In this document: positions 49,915-59,648 of the stretch, piece by piece
Layout of the letters: the number at the start of each line of letters is the position of its first letter
Numbering within the stretch: position 1 is the first letter of the stretch
Assembly (NCBI GenBank): GCA_039654915.1
Contig: CM077596.1
Coordinates: 55,054,501 to 55,118,500, forward strand
Origin: Aquilaria yunnanensis
Taxonomy: Eukaryota > Streptophyta > Magnoliopsida > Malvales > Thymelaeaceae
Length of the DNA stretch: 64,000 nt
Reading direction: 5' to 3'
Made by a program: the position numbers and the translations under genes
The notes under the pieces: generated by a model
The model's input: the letters and a program-made list of their open reading frames with translations, nothing else
What the model was told of the DNA's origin: nothing
Database searches by the model: none

Positions 49915-50588
49915 TCAAAGGTGGTCCACCGCATGAACAGATGGGGCAGGGAGAGGCTGTTTCAAGTTAAGGAGCGCCTCTGCCGCTAATGAAACAGGGT
50001 CGAAGTCGGTCAAGTTCGTCTCGCGCGGCAGCTTGCGAACTTTGGACCCAGAAGCAGCAGCTCCATCTTCCATGAGAAAAAGACCGTCAGCATCTTCGTC
50101 CTCTGGCTTGAACAGGGTCAGTGGGTGGCCAGCTTTCAGATTGTTTGCACGAATCAAGTCCACCCACCCATTTGAGAGGACCCATTTCTTATATTTCCCA
50201 GTCAGGCGGCTCCTACAAGTCACAGGGTCAGTTTTGTTTTTGTGTTGAATCAGAATGCTGAAGCTGTTGCCTGCAGCTCCTTGGGGATTCCCAGCAAGGC
50301 GCCGCAGAAGCGTGCCGTTCACATTTATATCTTTGTTTATGGCGCTCTCCGGCAGCTCGCGAGAAAAGATGGTTGTGCCCCGGCGGCTTCTGTTGCCTTC
50401 ACCACCATCATGCTGCAATAATTTTAACTAACATGAGTACTATAATGCCAACTTTCATGAGCATCATAATCATTGATCATTAGCAACATAATCGTCGGGT
50501 TGGTTACCATTTGGACAGAATGAAGAGCACGATCAGCGAAATCCGACATCTCAGGGCGGGACGCACCATCGGGCCTGTAAACAACCAT
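49915..50588 (-). CDS. Small B3-domain protein gene, copy B, two exons
   Basis: Exon 1 runs from ATG at 50588 to 50508 (27 codons, MVVYRPDGASRPEMSDFADR...), with donor ATG|GTAACC. Exon 2 runs from 50412 (after TTGCAG) to a stop at 49915, in the same frame, giving about 192 residues. Residues ~35-135 read as a plant B3 DNA-binding fold: IFSRELPESAI near the start, FSILIQHKN, LTGKYKKWVLSNGW, then DLIRANNLKAGHPLTLFK, which matches the typical end of B3 domains (GW..fv....L..GD...F). A B3 protein would bind DNA in the nucleus; the target is unknown. The short acidic tail (PEDEDADG) and small size suggest a REM-like or DUF313-like member. Copy A at 18430-19218 is dead, so this is the only intact copy here. 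Confidence 0.65.
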
Positions 50589-51574
50589 GTTGATTCACTT
50601 CTGTAGGCTTTTCGCTGTTACCAATCGCCAGAATTTATAATCCCAGAGGACCCCGGTGGTGGGCGCGTATACTACCGAGATGGTGGGCCAGAATTTATGT
50701 GATTTGTGATTTGTGGGTGTGAGTAGCATTTTCGATTATAAAAACTATGTATTTTAATTAATTTTTTTAAACTTGGATACGAGAAAACATTCATAAAAAA
50801 TAACTAGTTTATAACTTTTTTGAAGCTATTATTTGGTAGATAAAGTGTTATCTTCTAAATAACATTAGTTTTAAACCAAAATCAACAACATTAAAAATAA
50901 AATTAAAGTTGAAATAAGAGATATTAAAAAATAGAAAATAATGTAATTCGTTTTGTCTTTCTTATCCTTTTGTTAATAAACTCTGATGCTTGAAACCGTA
51001 TCATTTGCTGATGGCTAAATTTTCATTAGTTAGACTTGGGTAAAAAAAAGATTCCCTAACCAAAGTTCCATTCCGTTAACATTTTAGATGTTAATAGGAA
51101 ACATGAATCCATAGAGATTTCCTTTTAAGACAATTTGATCTGTGGAAGTTGAGCATCCTTTTTGCTAAATTTCTCTTCTCAAATTATTCAACTTGTAACG
51201 AAGATGCAAGAAAGAATTTTTTACTGTTATAACTAATGATAAATATTAAGTGAAGTGTTAATATTTATATTATTGGTGATGACACAAATAAATTTTTTGG
51301 ATCTCCTTTTTCCAAAATGAAATTAATATGTTCTCAAATTAACACTTAATAATAATTTATCAATTGATAAGAGTTGAAAAACTCTGTCCCATGGGCCATG
51401 AAATTAGTCCAGTATTTCCTCGACGCGTGGATAAGAGCACCATGGGACATGTCCGCCGTCATGTTGATTCACTTCTGTAGGCGTTTAGTTGCAACTAATC
51501 GCCAGAATTTTATATACCAGGAGAGTATCTAAGAAGGCTGGTGTGTGATCCAACTTGACATTGAATTTATTTTG

Positions 51575-52865
51575 GGCCGAAATGCATATATAGTCCTCCA
51601 GCTTGAAAAACGCGAGCGAGTTAGTCCTTTTTGTTTTACTCAGTGCGAGTTAGTCCTCTAGCTTTCCAGATTAAGCGCGTTAGTCCCTCAACTTCACTAA
51701 GCTAAACGAATTAGTCCAAGGGGTGACAGAAGGCATCTAGTTGCCCAGCCTGTGCCTTTAACGTCGTGCGTTAGATGCTTAGGTGGATTTAACTTGGGGC
51801 TTTGCTATTCATTCGAGTGGCTTTTCGGCGAGTTAGGTGAAGCTAAAAAATTCCCAAAATTAGGTGGCTGGAGAGAAGAGGGTCGGGGATGGAAAGAACA
51901 GGGTGAGCAAAGAGGGTCGGGGATGGATGGAAGAAATTGGTGACAGAGGCATCTGCAATGGAGAGAGGAGGTTGCGTGGATGAGCCACGGGGACGAGGCT
52001 GCTCATCTGCCAAAGGGATTTGAGGTAGTAGCAAGGAGTGAAAAAGGTGAGATTTTGCGGCAGAAAATTTGCTGAAATTGGACAAGAACATGGCTAGGAA
52101 GATGAATATGGAGGAAGACAAAAAGCCGACCAATCAGTCTACTCACATCAATCTCAAAGTCAAAGGCCAGGATGGGAATGAGGTATCCCTTCGGATAAAA
52201 AAGAGCACACAGTTGAAGAAGCTTATGAATGCCTATTGCGATTGCCAGTCTGTGGATTTCAATTCCATTGCTATCCTGTTTGATGGACGTCGTTTACGAA
52301 CAGAGCAGACTCCATTGGAGGTCTCTTTCTCTCCTTCACCAATTGACAACCATTGCTTCCTTGTTTCCTGTACCTTTGTCTTCTGTTCAGTGTTGTTCTT
52401 GCCTTTAACTGGGCTATTTGGATGCTACAGCTAGAGATTAAGGATGGGGATGAGACCGATGCGATGCTGCACTAGACTGGTGGTGGTATGGCATAATTGT
52501 TGGAGATCATAGGTTATATGTAGGTGGTTCAAGGTGTTGGTAGTACTTGCCTGACTAGGATTTCAAATATGACTATGGAACTTCTATTGTTTAAGTCCTG
52601 CCCTTCCTAGGTTGCTTGAAAATTGAATATAATTATTTGCGAAAAAAAATGTACTAACCAATAAACTGCTGCTTTCCCATCTCTCTTTGCCAATCATAGC
52701 CATCTCAACAAAGCCCAATAAATGTAACCTTGTCTGGCCTTCCGTCCAATTGGGACTAACTTGCAAACTTTCTTGAAGTTAAGGGACTAATTTGTACTAA
52801 TTCCAAGATAAAGGACTAACTCGTTAGAATTGAAAAAGTTAAGGGATTCTATGCACATTTTGCCC
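51575..52865. mobile_element. Pack-MULE-like element carrying a SUMO gene copy
   Basis: Left end GGGCCGAAATGCATATATAG and right end inverse GGGCAAAATGTGCATAGAAT share imperfect termini, followed on both sides by AGTTAGTCC / GGACTAACT words. Flanks TTTATTTTG (51566-51574) and TTTATTTGG (52866-52874) match in eight of nine positions, a Mutator-sized target duplication. Within lies a SUMO-derived segment. Other DNA between the TIRs is GC-richer than its surroundings and of unknown origin. Confidence 0.65.
52090..52490 (+). pseudogene. SUMO gene copy, stop just before the C-terminal di-glycine
   Basis: From ATG 52090 the frame gives [20 protein letters not shown], then [15 protein letters not shown] and [12 protein letters not shown], which is plant SUMO1/2 with few replacements. 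A 110-bp intron-like stretch follows (GAG|GTCTCT ... GCTACAG|CTAG). Splicing it out continues in frame as [14 protein letters not shown], then TAG, then TGGG. The stop stands where functional SUMO has Gln before Thr-Gly-Gly, so the product would lack the di-glycine needed for conjugation. Unspliced, the frame ends at 52434. The upstream intron position of SUMO genes seems closed up here, so capture may have involved partly spliced RNA; that rests on my memory of gene structure. Confidence 0.85.
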
Positions 52866-52960
52866 TTTATTTGGCGAAATTAATAACGTTGACTAAAGAT
52901 GTCATTGGTGTAGGACGACGTGACATGGGCACTCCTCGACCACTGCGCCAATAAAAAAAA

Positions 52961-54035
52961 GGCCTAAATACCTATTGCTCACTGAAACTATGGTGTCTCA
53001 AACAGTTTGCCCCTTAAACTATAAAGCGGATTAGTTTGAACCTTAAACTTTGAAAAATCAAACACTTTAGTCCTTTGGCTCAGAAACCTAACGTTTATGA
53101 TAACATCTGTCCAATAATAAAAAGAAAAAATTATATAATAGTCACACAAAATTATATTTTCTCTTTTTCCCACCCTAAACTTTCATGCCCAATACTCAAT
53201 CACCATCTCCAACACCCAATTTCACCTATCGGGCGTTCAATTCCATCCATTTATAGCAATCTCTACTCTCGCCGTCATCGCCACCGTACCTCATTTGTAA
53301 AGCTATCAAAATGATGGAAATAGCCTCACTCCCACCACGTCTGCCACCATTTGATTAAATTACAAATCTTCACGTTGACACAGACGGTGAACCTCGCTCC
53401 GACGATAAGGCCCTGGAGGTTGTCAAGGCCAATGTAGTGTTGCAGTCATCGATGAGATAGGAGATGGAATTGAGCTTAAGGACTACGAAGAAGCCGATGA
53501 GGATGCCCCCAAGGTTATTAGCAACGGCATGGGCGTGGAAGACGGCCACTTGCTTCAGCAGTCATATCTTCTTGTGGAGCCAATGGTGGTGAGGCAACCG
53601 TTTGATTGGTGAAGGAAAGAGAACCACAGAAGGATGCCGTTGGTGGTGGAGCTGGGTATAAAGGGTTGAAATTAAATACCCGATTGGTAGAGGAAGGAGA
53701 ACTACACAGGGACACTGTGCGGTGGTCATGATGGTGAGAGTAGAGGTGGGTATGAAAGTTTAGGAAAACTATGGAGGAACGCCCGATTGGGTGTTGGAAA
53801 TGGTGGTTTAAGTGTTGGGCATGAAAGTTTATGGTGGGAAAGAGAGAAAACATGATTTTGTGTGACTATTAGATAATTTTTCCTTTTTATTAATGGACAA
53901 ACGTTGTCACAAACGTTAGGTTTCTGAGTCAAAGGATTAAAGTGTCTGATTTTCAAAAGTTTAAGGTTTGAACTGATCTATTTTATAGTTCAGGGGGTAA
54001 ATTGTCCGAGTCACCATAATTCAAGAGAGAAATAG
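52961..54035. mobile_element. Long-TIR Mutator-like element with a captured ammonium transporter fragment
   Basis: Left end GGCCTAAATACCTATTGCTC is the same as in the 14-kb element at 19740. The right end is its diverged inverse. TIRs continue for over 300 bp (TTTGATAATAACAT-like, CTAAACTTTCATGCCCAA / inverse). The right terminus has mutated and I find no certain 9-bp duplication. The middle, outside the TIRs (about 53340-53600), holds a host gene fragment on the minus strand. Confidence 0.7.
53341..53580 (-). pseudogene. Fragment of an AMT2-like ammonium transporter gene
   Basis: On the minus strand from 53580: LHKK, stop, LLKQ, then VAVFHAHAVANNLGGILIGF and FVVLKLNSISYLIDD. After a frameshift YIGLDNLQG.IVGARFT. 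This follows the conserved order of ammonium transporters (VDDT.AVFHTHAVAG.LGGILTGFF, then YIGLA.GLQ). The pore-lining histidine region FHTHAVAG is altered to FHAHAVAN. It covers less than a fifth of a transporter, has stops and a frameshift, and lies wholly between transposon TIRs. Confidence 0.7.
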
Positions 54036-54680
54036 GTGATTTCATAATTGGGCATGAAACTTTTTGTGACACAATTGGTCGGTGATTTTGAAGGAAAGAG
54101 ATGAGACTCAAGGGTTAAGTGGAACAAAAGAAAAAAAAAACATATTACTTCTTAACATCCCTTCGCTCTTAAAGCCCGATTGGGCTCAGATCATGGCAGC
54201 CGACTAGGTGAGTTCCTATTAACAACTCGATAGCCGAAGGCCTGTGCGAGGCACCGGGTTATGGCATTCCAAATGCCCGGTGTGCTTCATCACCTCCTCT
54301 TCCTCCAAATCTTCTGCCACTTCTAAACCATCGCCCTTAAAGCTTTGAGAAGAAGATCCCTAGTCGCCTCTTGAATTAACGCCATCAAAGACCGAAAGCT
54401 CCACCGGAGCTCCAGGGTCAACGCAACCTCTTCATCAATGGCTTCCGAGCCTAATTGAGCTCAAATCATGATGACTGACGGCCTTTGGCATGATACCCAC
54501 AAATGCCCTCTGCTGTGCTACCGTAACCCATGTGAATGTCAATTTATTACAGTCAATTGTTCGAGAATTGTTACTCTGTGTTGGACTTGTCGCGGCAGCT
54601 CAAGAAAGGGGACTGAAGTATATTCGGGGATGGATCTGGTCAAGAGGGTTGCAGGGCAGCAAGTTTGAGCTGCGGGAGGG
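54036..54680. other. Unassigned DNA between two transposons
   Basis: GC content is higher than in the AT-rich blocks. It includes a plus-strand open stretch at 54490-54690 (VTHVNVNLLQSIVRELLLCV), which may be a host gene fragment. I recognise no domain. Confidence 0.3.
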
Positions 54681-54688
54681 GCGGGGAT

Positions 54689-57600
54689 TAAAGGTGGGAA
54701 CCGGGAAGGACTGGCCCGGGCCCGGTCGGTCCTGGGCCTGGGTCCTGAGGCTCGGGCACGGACCGGCTGTAGGCGGGGCGGTCCCGAGGCGGGGCGGGGC
54801 GGTCCGAGGGCAGGTTTAATTTTTTTTTGTTAATATATATATATATAGAACAATTATTAATTATATAAGTCATAAATATTTTTAAGAAAAAACACCACCT
54901 CCGGTGTAAGTTTTATTAAGTTAAAAAGCCAAACGGCACTTACAAATAATCGGAACGTGCCTTACATTTTGAAATGGCAAAAACGTTCCGGAAATGATAA
55001 ATAATAGAAACCTATGATCTGCGCTGAACAGCATAATCAGATCAAATACAAATTACATGTATGATTGAAAAAAAAAATTCAACTCTCGGTATCGGATATT
55101 ACCTCATCATCCGAACTCTTTTGGTCTTGATGCCGGAGTGCTGCGAGGCCCCAATCTTGGTTGCACACACATACTTCTACCGCGTCGGGTGTCAATCTTG
55201 ACCGTTTTTCTGTTATCACCCGTTTTCTGGCACTAAACGCTGCCTCAGATGTGACGGTCGATATTGAAACGGCAAGAATTTCTTGTGCGATTATCGACAA
55301 GATCGGAAATCTTGATCTCTTTTGTTTCCACCACTCCAAGATGTCGAGGTCGCTTGTCTCGAATGATGTGTTGAGATAGTCATCGACCTCAGCTAATCCC
55401 GATGTCATCGGTCGAGGTCATTTGAACATTTGGAGCGCCGGGTTGAATTTTGAGGAGATTGATCTCCTTGGAGGCTCAGTTTGAGGAGCTTCGGATCTTA
55501 CCTTATTCGAATGCCGCTCACAATATAACTTGTATAAAGAATGCAAGTACTCAGAAGCATAAGCAGACATAGCCAAAACATTTATATGAGACATTTCTAA
55601 ATAAGTATGAAAAATTCCTTCAAGCAGTGTTGTTGTGCCCGTTAATTTTACATACGGGTCAAGTAAAGAAGAGACTAAAAAGATAGGTGGAATGTTTGAG
55701 AAATATTGAAGCCACTTAGCCCGCATGGCTTCTACAGTCGGTTTTAACAACTCATCATTTTTAAACTGATGTAAAGCATATGTGATGTTCACTAAATGAA
55801 ACAAAACTTGATGACTTGTTGGGTAGTAAACACCAGAGAAAATTTCAGTTACCTCGTAAAAAAACTTAAGCAATTCACCGGTTTTGGAACATTTCTCCCA
55901 AATTTCAGTCGTAAGAAATTCAGAACCCATTTTTAAATTCATGAAATGTGACAACAAATTTGCATACGGTAATACATCTTGCAACATCAAAAATGTGGAG
56001 TTCCAGCGGGTTGAGCAATCCAATTTAAACCGTTTCCAAGAAAATGGTTTTTGATTTTCAATACAAAAGCTTTTAAATTCACGAAAAATAGCAGGTCTGG
56101 ACATCAAATATTTTAATGAGTTTCGAATAGGGAAAATCTCATTTTGGAGAACTTCTAAACCCTTTTGCACACAAATGTTTAAAATATGGCACATGCATCT
56201 AACGTGAAAAAATGCACCGTTGAGCGTTGGTTTTAAGTTTTGACTCAAAAGGCGAGCGGCAACATCATTATTTGAAGCATTATCAAATGAAATGCATAGA
56301 ACTTTATCAGTACAAAAATAATAACGTAAAGTTTCTAAGATACAATTAAATATTTGAAAACCAGTATGATCTGTTTCAATAACCTTAAATGACAAAATTC
56401 GTTTTTGCATTATCCAATCAGAATCAATCCAATGAGAAGTAACACAATAGAATGATTGACCTATAGGTGATGTCCACATATCAGAAGTAAATGCCACACA
56501 ATGATCAAGAGCAGAAAAATATGCTTGCAAATCTGATTTTCCGGTTTCAAATTGTCTAAAGTTTTCTTTCCTAGCAGTTTTCCTAGATACTTTTCTAAAT
56601 GCGGGATTTAATTGTGATTTTATCCAAGATTATAGGCGGACATCTTCAGCTTGTGAAAAAGGTTTTTCGGTAAGCATCATCCAATTTACCATACCTTCTC
56701 TATAAGATTGTTGGTTAAAACGAAATATACCTGGTCTGCCGGCGCCGGTTGTAGACCCAAGTTGTGTTTGTCCTCCAGAACTAGTCCCGGTACTAGGGAG
56801 GATGTTAGCATGTTGATTTTCAAGATGCCGCTTCAGCGTTCCAGTGCCGGAATTCTTTCTATGCACAAATTTTTTCCCGCAATGTTTGCATTTTCCGTAC
56901 CTCGACTTCCCTTCGTTTATGAGCTATGCTCCCAAACCCAAGTAGTTAGTCTCGTGGATTTACCTTGTACTTGAGTTCCCTCAACGCCGGGTTGATGACT
57001 TGTAGGCGTCGGTTCTGTTGACGGATTCCCGGACGCCATCGCATCCAACTCTTCCACTTCATCATCGGATAGTTGATCGTCGAGACCCAAATCGTAATTC
57101 GTCATATCGATTCCGGCATCATCGTCGTGAAACTCTTGAATTGAAATGCCTTTATCGGCGGGCTGAGATCGGCGACGGAACAAGGCTCGGAGGCCGGTGT
57201 TGCGGGAAAATGAACTATCTGTTGACTTGCCCTTTCCTTTTGAAGCCATGACTCACGTACTAATAGTAGTGATTAATGCAAAATCAAGAGAGGATTATGA
57301 AGATATTAAGGAGAGATTAGTAAGAAATTTGGAAGAGATTAAGAAAATAAGGAGAATGGTTGAGAGAATATAGTAGATGAAGAAGAAAGGTTGAGTGATT
57401 GTGTGAGGATTGAGTAAAAATGGCATTGGTATTTATAGGGGGAGGGGAAAAATTAGTTTGACCAAAAAGTCCTTGAAATTTAGTTGTTGGGAGGGGCAAA
57501 AATGAAATTTTGGGGGCTGAAATGGAGCAGAAAGCCGTTGGAGGGCCTGCTGTGTAATTAGCCCTTTTTTTAAAAAAATTTCGCAAGTTAACGTTATACA

Positions 57601-57814
57601 GCAGAGAGCCGTTGCGGTGGGTCGGCGGGGCGGGGCGGTCCGGGCTGGCGGGTTCATCTGGTCCGGGCCGGTCTTTTTGGCGTCCCCCTTCTCTTATTGG
57701 GCCCATACTCGGCCCATAATATTGCGGGCTTCTTGCGGGGCGGGGCGGGGCGGGTTTGACCGGCGGGGCGGTCCCGGTTCAATCCGGGCCAACCCAGCCC
57801 ACCTCCCGCCTCTA
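54689..57814. mobile_element. hAT transposon, 3.1 kb
   Basis: Ends TAAAGGTGGGAACCGGG and, inverted, TAGAGGCGGGAGGTGGG form imperfect hAT-type TIRs. Flanks are GCGGGGAT (54681-54688) and GTGGGGAT (57815-57822), an 8-bp target duplication with one change. Both ends are loaded with GGGGCGGGGCGG words, which probably are subterminal binding sites. It carries a single minus-strand transposase gene with disabling lesions. Confidence 0.9.
55079..57249 (-). pseudogene. hAT (RICESLEEPER-like) transposase, disrupted
   Basis: Starts at 57249 with MASKGKGKSTDSSF. A frameshift near 56917 leads into the BED zinc finger (KCKHCGKKFVHRKNSGTGTL, RHLENQH). In-frame stop codons stand at 56630-56632 and at 55418-55420, but the frame is otherwise kept to 55079. 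The core reads VAFTSDMWTSPIGQSFYCVT, CISFDNASNNDVAARLL, FHVRCMCHILNICVQKGL and CSTRWNSTFLML, all typical hAT catalytic-domain motifs. The end has the hATC dimerisation segment (DILEWWKQKRSRFPILSIIA, SEAAFSARKRVITEKRSRL). About 720 residues were once encoded. Three lesions make it inactive. Confidence 0.9.
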
Positions 57815-57842
57815 GTGGGGATACGGCCGATTTTGACCTTGG

Positions 57843-58075
57843 GTGTATTGTAATAACTATGAACTTCAGGTCTGGTTTCAATTTAAGCTTCAATCAGATA
57901 ACAAACGCCTGAATACATTAAACGAAAAGAAATATATTAAAAAATGCATAAAATATTAAAATACGTGAATACATTAAACGAACGGAGAGCCAGCAAAAAA
58001 TTTGTTAAAGAATGCATAAAATATTAAAATATGTGAATACATTAAACGAACAGATAAAACACATCCACATCTCCT
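57843..58075 (+). repeat. Short direct repeats
   Basis: GTGAATACATTAAACGAAC and AATGCATAAAATATTAAAAT recur about 60-75 bp apart, three times in part. No further structure seen. Confidence 0.6.
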
Positions 58076-58078
58076 AAT

Positions 58079-58530
58079 TAGATCTTGTGTCAATAATTCA
58101 TCTCCTGGCATCAGCCAGTCTACCTTCCTCTTATAAATCTAGGTGATAAATTTTATCTTCGATTCCTTTAATTATGTGATTCGACAAAGACTTATAAACT
58201 AGATAGATAAAGAAGGCAAAGACCTGAGTGACTGTGTCCCCTTCTGTCTAAACCAATTCATAACTTTGATAAATTAAGCCCATGACAAACATTTCCTGAT
58301 TTGTGTCCAATCATCTTAATTTTTTTTTTTCAACTGAAGGAGCAAAGAATTTTTTCCAGAACAACAGAAGCTGAAAATACTTTCTGAGACCAACTTACCC
58401 AGCACAGAATTATTCCATGAACTGATTTTGATTCCCGAGAAATTAGATTTCTTTTCTATTATTTTTTCTTGTTTTGCTTATTTGAGGATTTGTTTAATTT
58501 TATTTTTCTGGAGCTTGATTTATTAGACTG
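58079..58530. repeat. Rearranged piece of the duplicated segment, partly inverted
   Basis: 58081-58195 matches copy A 35052-35170 in direct orientation (TAGATCTTGTGTCAATAATT). 58325-58530 matches copy A 34835-35035 in inverted orientation (CAACTGAAGGAGCAAAGAAT). In copy A these two lie side by side. They are missing from their expected place in copy B (50745), so this looks like the lost ~850 bp, moved and half flipped. Confidence 0.7.
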
Positions 58531-59648
58531 CCGTGCTTTACATAGAAGCAAAGTGTGAGAGCCGTGTTAGCATCAACTCCCACCAGCAACACCACAATTA
58601 AACCGGTAAAAGTAAAACCCAATGAAAATAGAAGAAGAAAAACAGGAACATAGAACGTAAAATCCGGGACTCTATCATTCAAAGAGGTTTCCTTTTCTCT
58701 TAATCTGAGTCCCCTCCATTTCCTTAACATCCCTTCCCAATCTTTCAAGTTATAAGCTTAAATTTCGGTTCTCTTCAATTAATTCCCGCCAATGATCTCT
58801 CTCAGTTCTTGATCTCCAATTCCCGTTGATAAATTCTACCTGGCTTCAAACTAGTAGTTGATTCTTGTCGGCTTCAAAATGCGACATTGAAGCTTTGGGT
58901 TCTCTTGAGTGAGGAATTTGATAAGCTTGGGGCTTGGTGGGCTCTCAGGTGAGCCATTACACTGTCAACCCATATAGGGTGTGCACAGAACCTAGTCAAC
59001 CCATAAAACTTCATAAACTGATCCGTACCAAACCGATGGTATATGATTTTATAAGGTTTCGATTATAATCCATGTTTAGAAATTTTAAATTGAATATCGT
59101 ATGGTGCAGTTATAGTTTTTTAATGTCATAACTAGTAAAAACCGCACAAACTCAAAAGAAGAAGCCTAACTCAAAAGAGAGAGTTGACGGAGCTCAGAGG
59201 AGATGAACGGCATCGTGGGCGACACAAAGTTGGAGATTGGGACTAAGTTGTACTAAGTCAAAACTAAGGGATCAAATCTTGCGAATTGGAAAAGCTAGAG
59301 GACTAATGATACACTTAAGCCATGTTCAAAGGCTAGAGAGAATAATTACTAATTTGATCCCTATTTTCTTCATCTCTTACCTCACTATCTCCCATCTTTA
59401 TATTCTTCCATTATTTTCGAGGGCAAGAATGCATATTCAGCCCCTATTTTCTCTCGAATTAACCAATTAAGTATCAACATCTAAAACTTTTCAAAATTTT
59501 CGGGGGTTGTGGCACTCCCCTGCCCCTATTATGGTCCGCCATTGGGCGTGTCCGCCACCATGATGATTCACTTTTGTAGGTGTTTAGTTGCAACTTTCCT
59601 TTTTTCACACAAAATTTTTTACACCAAAAGAGAGTTTTTAAGAACGAG
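58531..59648. other. No gene recognised
   Basis: A minus-strand open stretch at 58748-58500 encodes 82 residues with a hydrophobic segment (FYVPVFLLLFSLGFTFTGLI), but no family is recognised. 59240-59480 has the words of decayed Mutator-like TIRs (GACTAATGATACACTTAAGC). At 59556-59600 is a short copy of the B3 gene's 5' end. Confidence 0.35.

Larger units (their letters stand above)
46389..51530 (+). repeat. Segmental duplication copy B, left block
   Basis: This is the partner of the copy A block. It contains the three-copy ~174 bp repeat, the decayed exon-like sequence on the minus strand, the intact B3 gene and the empty insertion site GAATTTATAA at 50631-50640. Beyond 50704 it matches copy A at 34630-34675, then jumps to 35525-36200, so about 850 bp present in A is missing here. 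Copy B resumes at about 62345, where it matches copy A 36236-36640 and then the Mutator-like element at 36658. Confidence 0.85.

Noticed and set aside
58500..58748. 82-codon ORF with a hydrophobic segment
   Set aside because: No family match known to me, partly made of repeated DNA shared with copy A, and no intact counterpart there.
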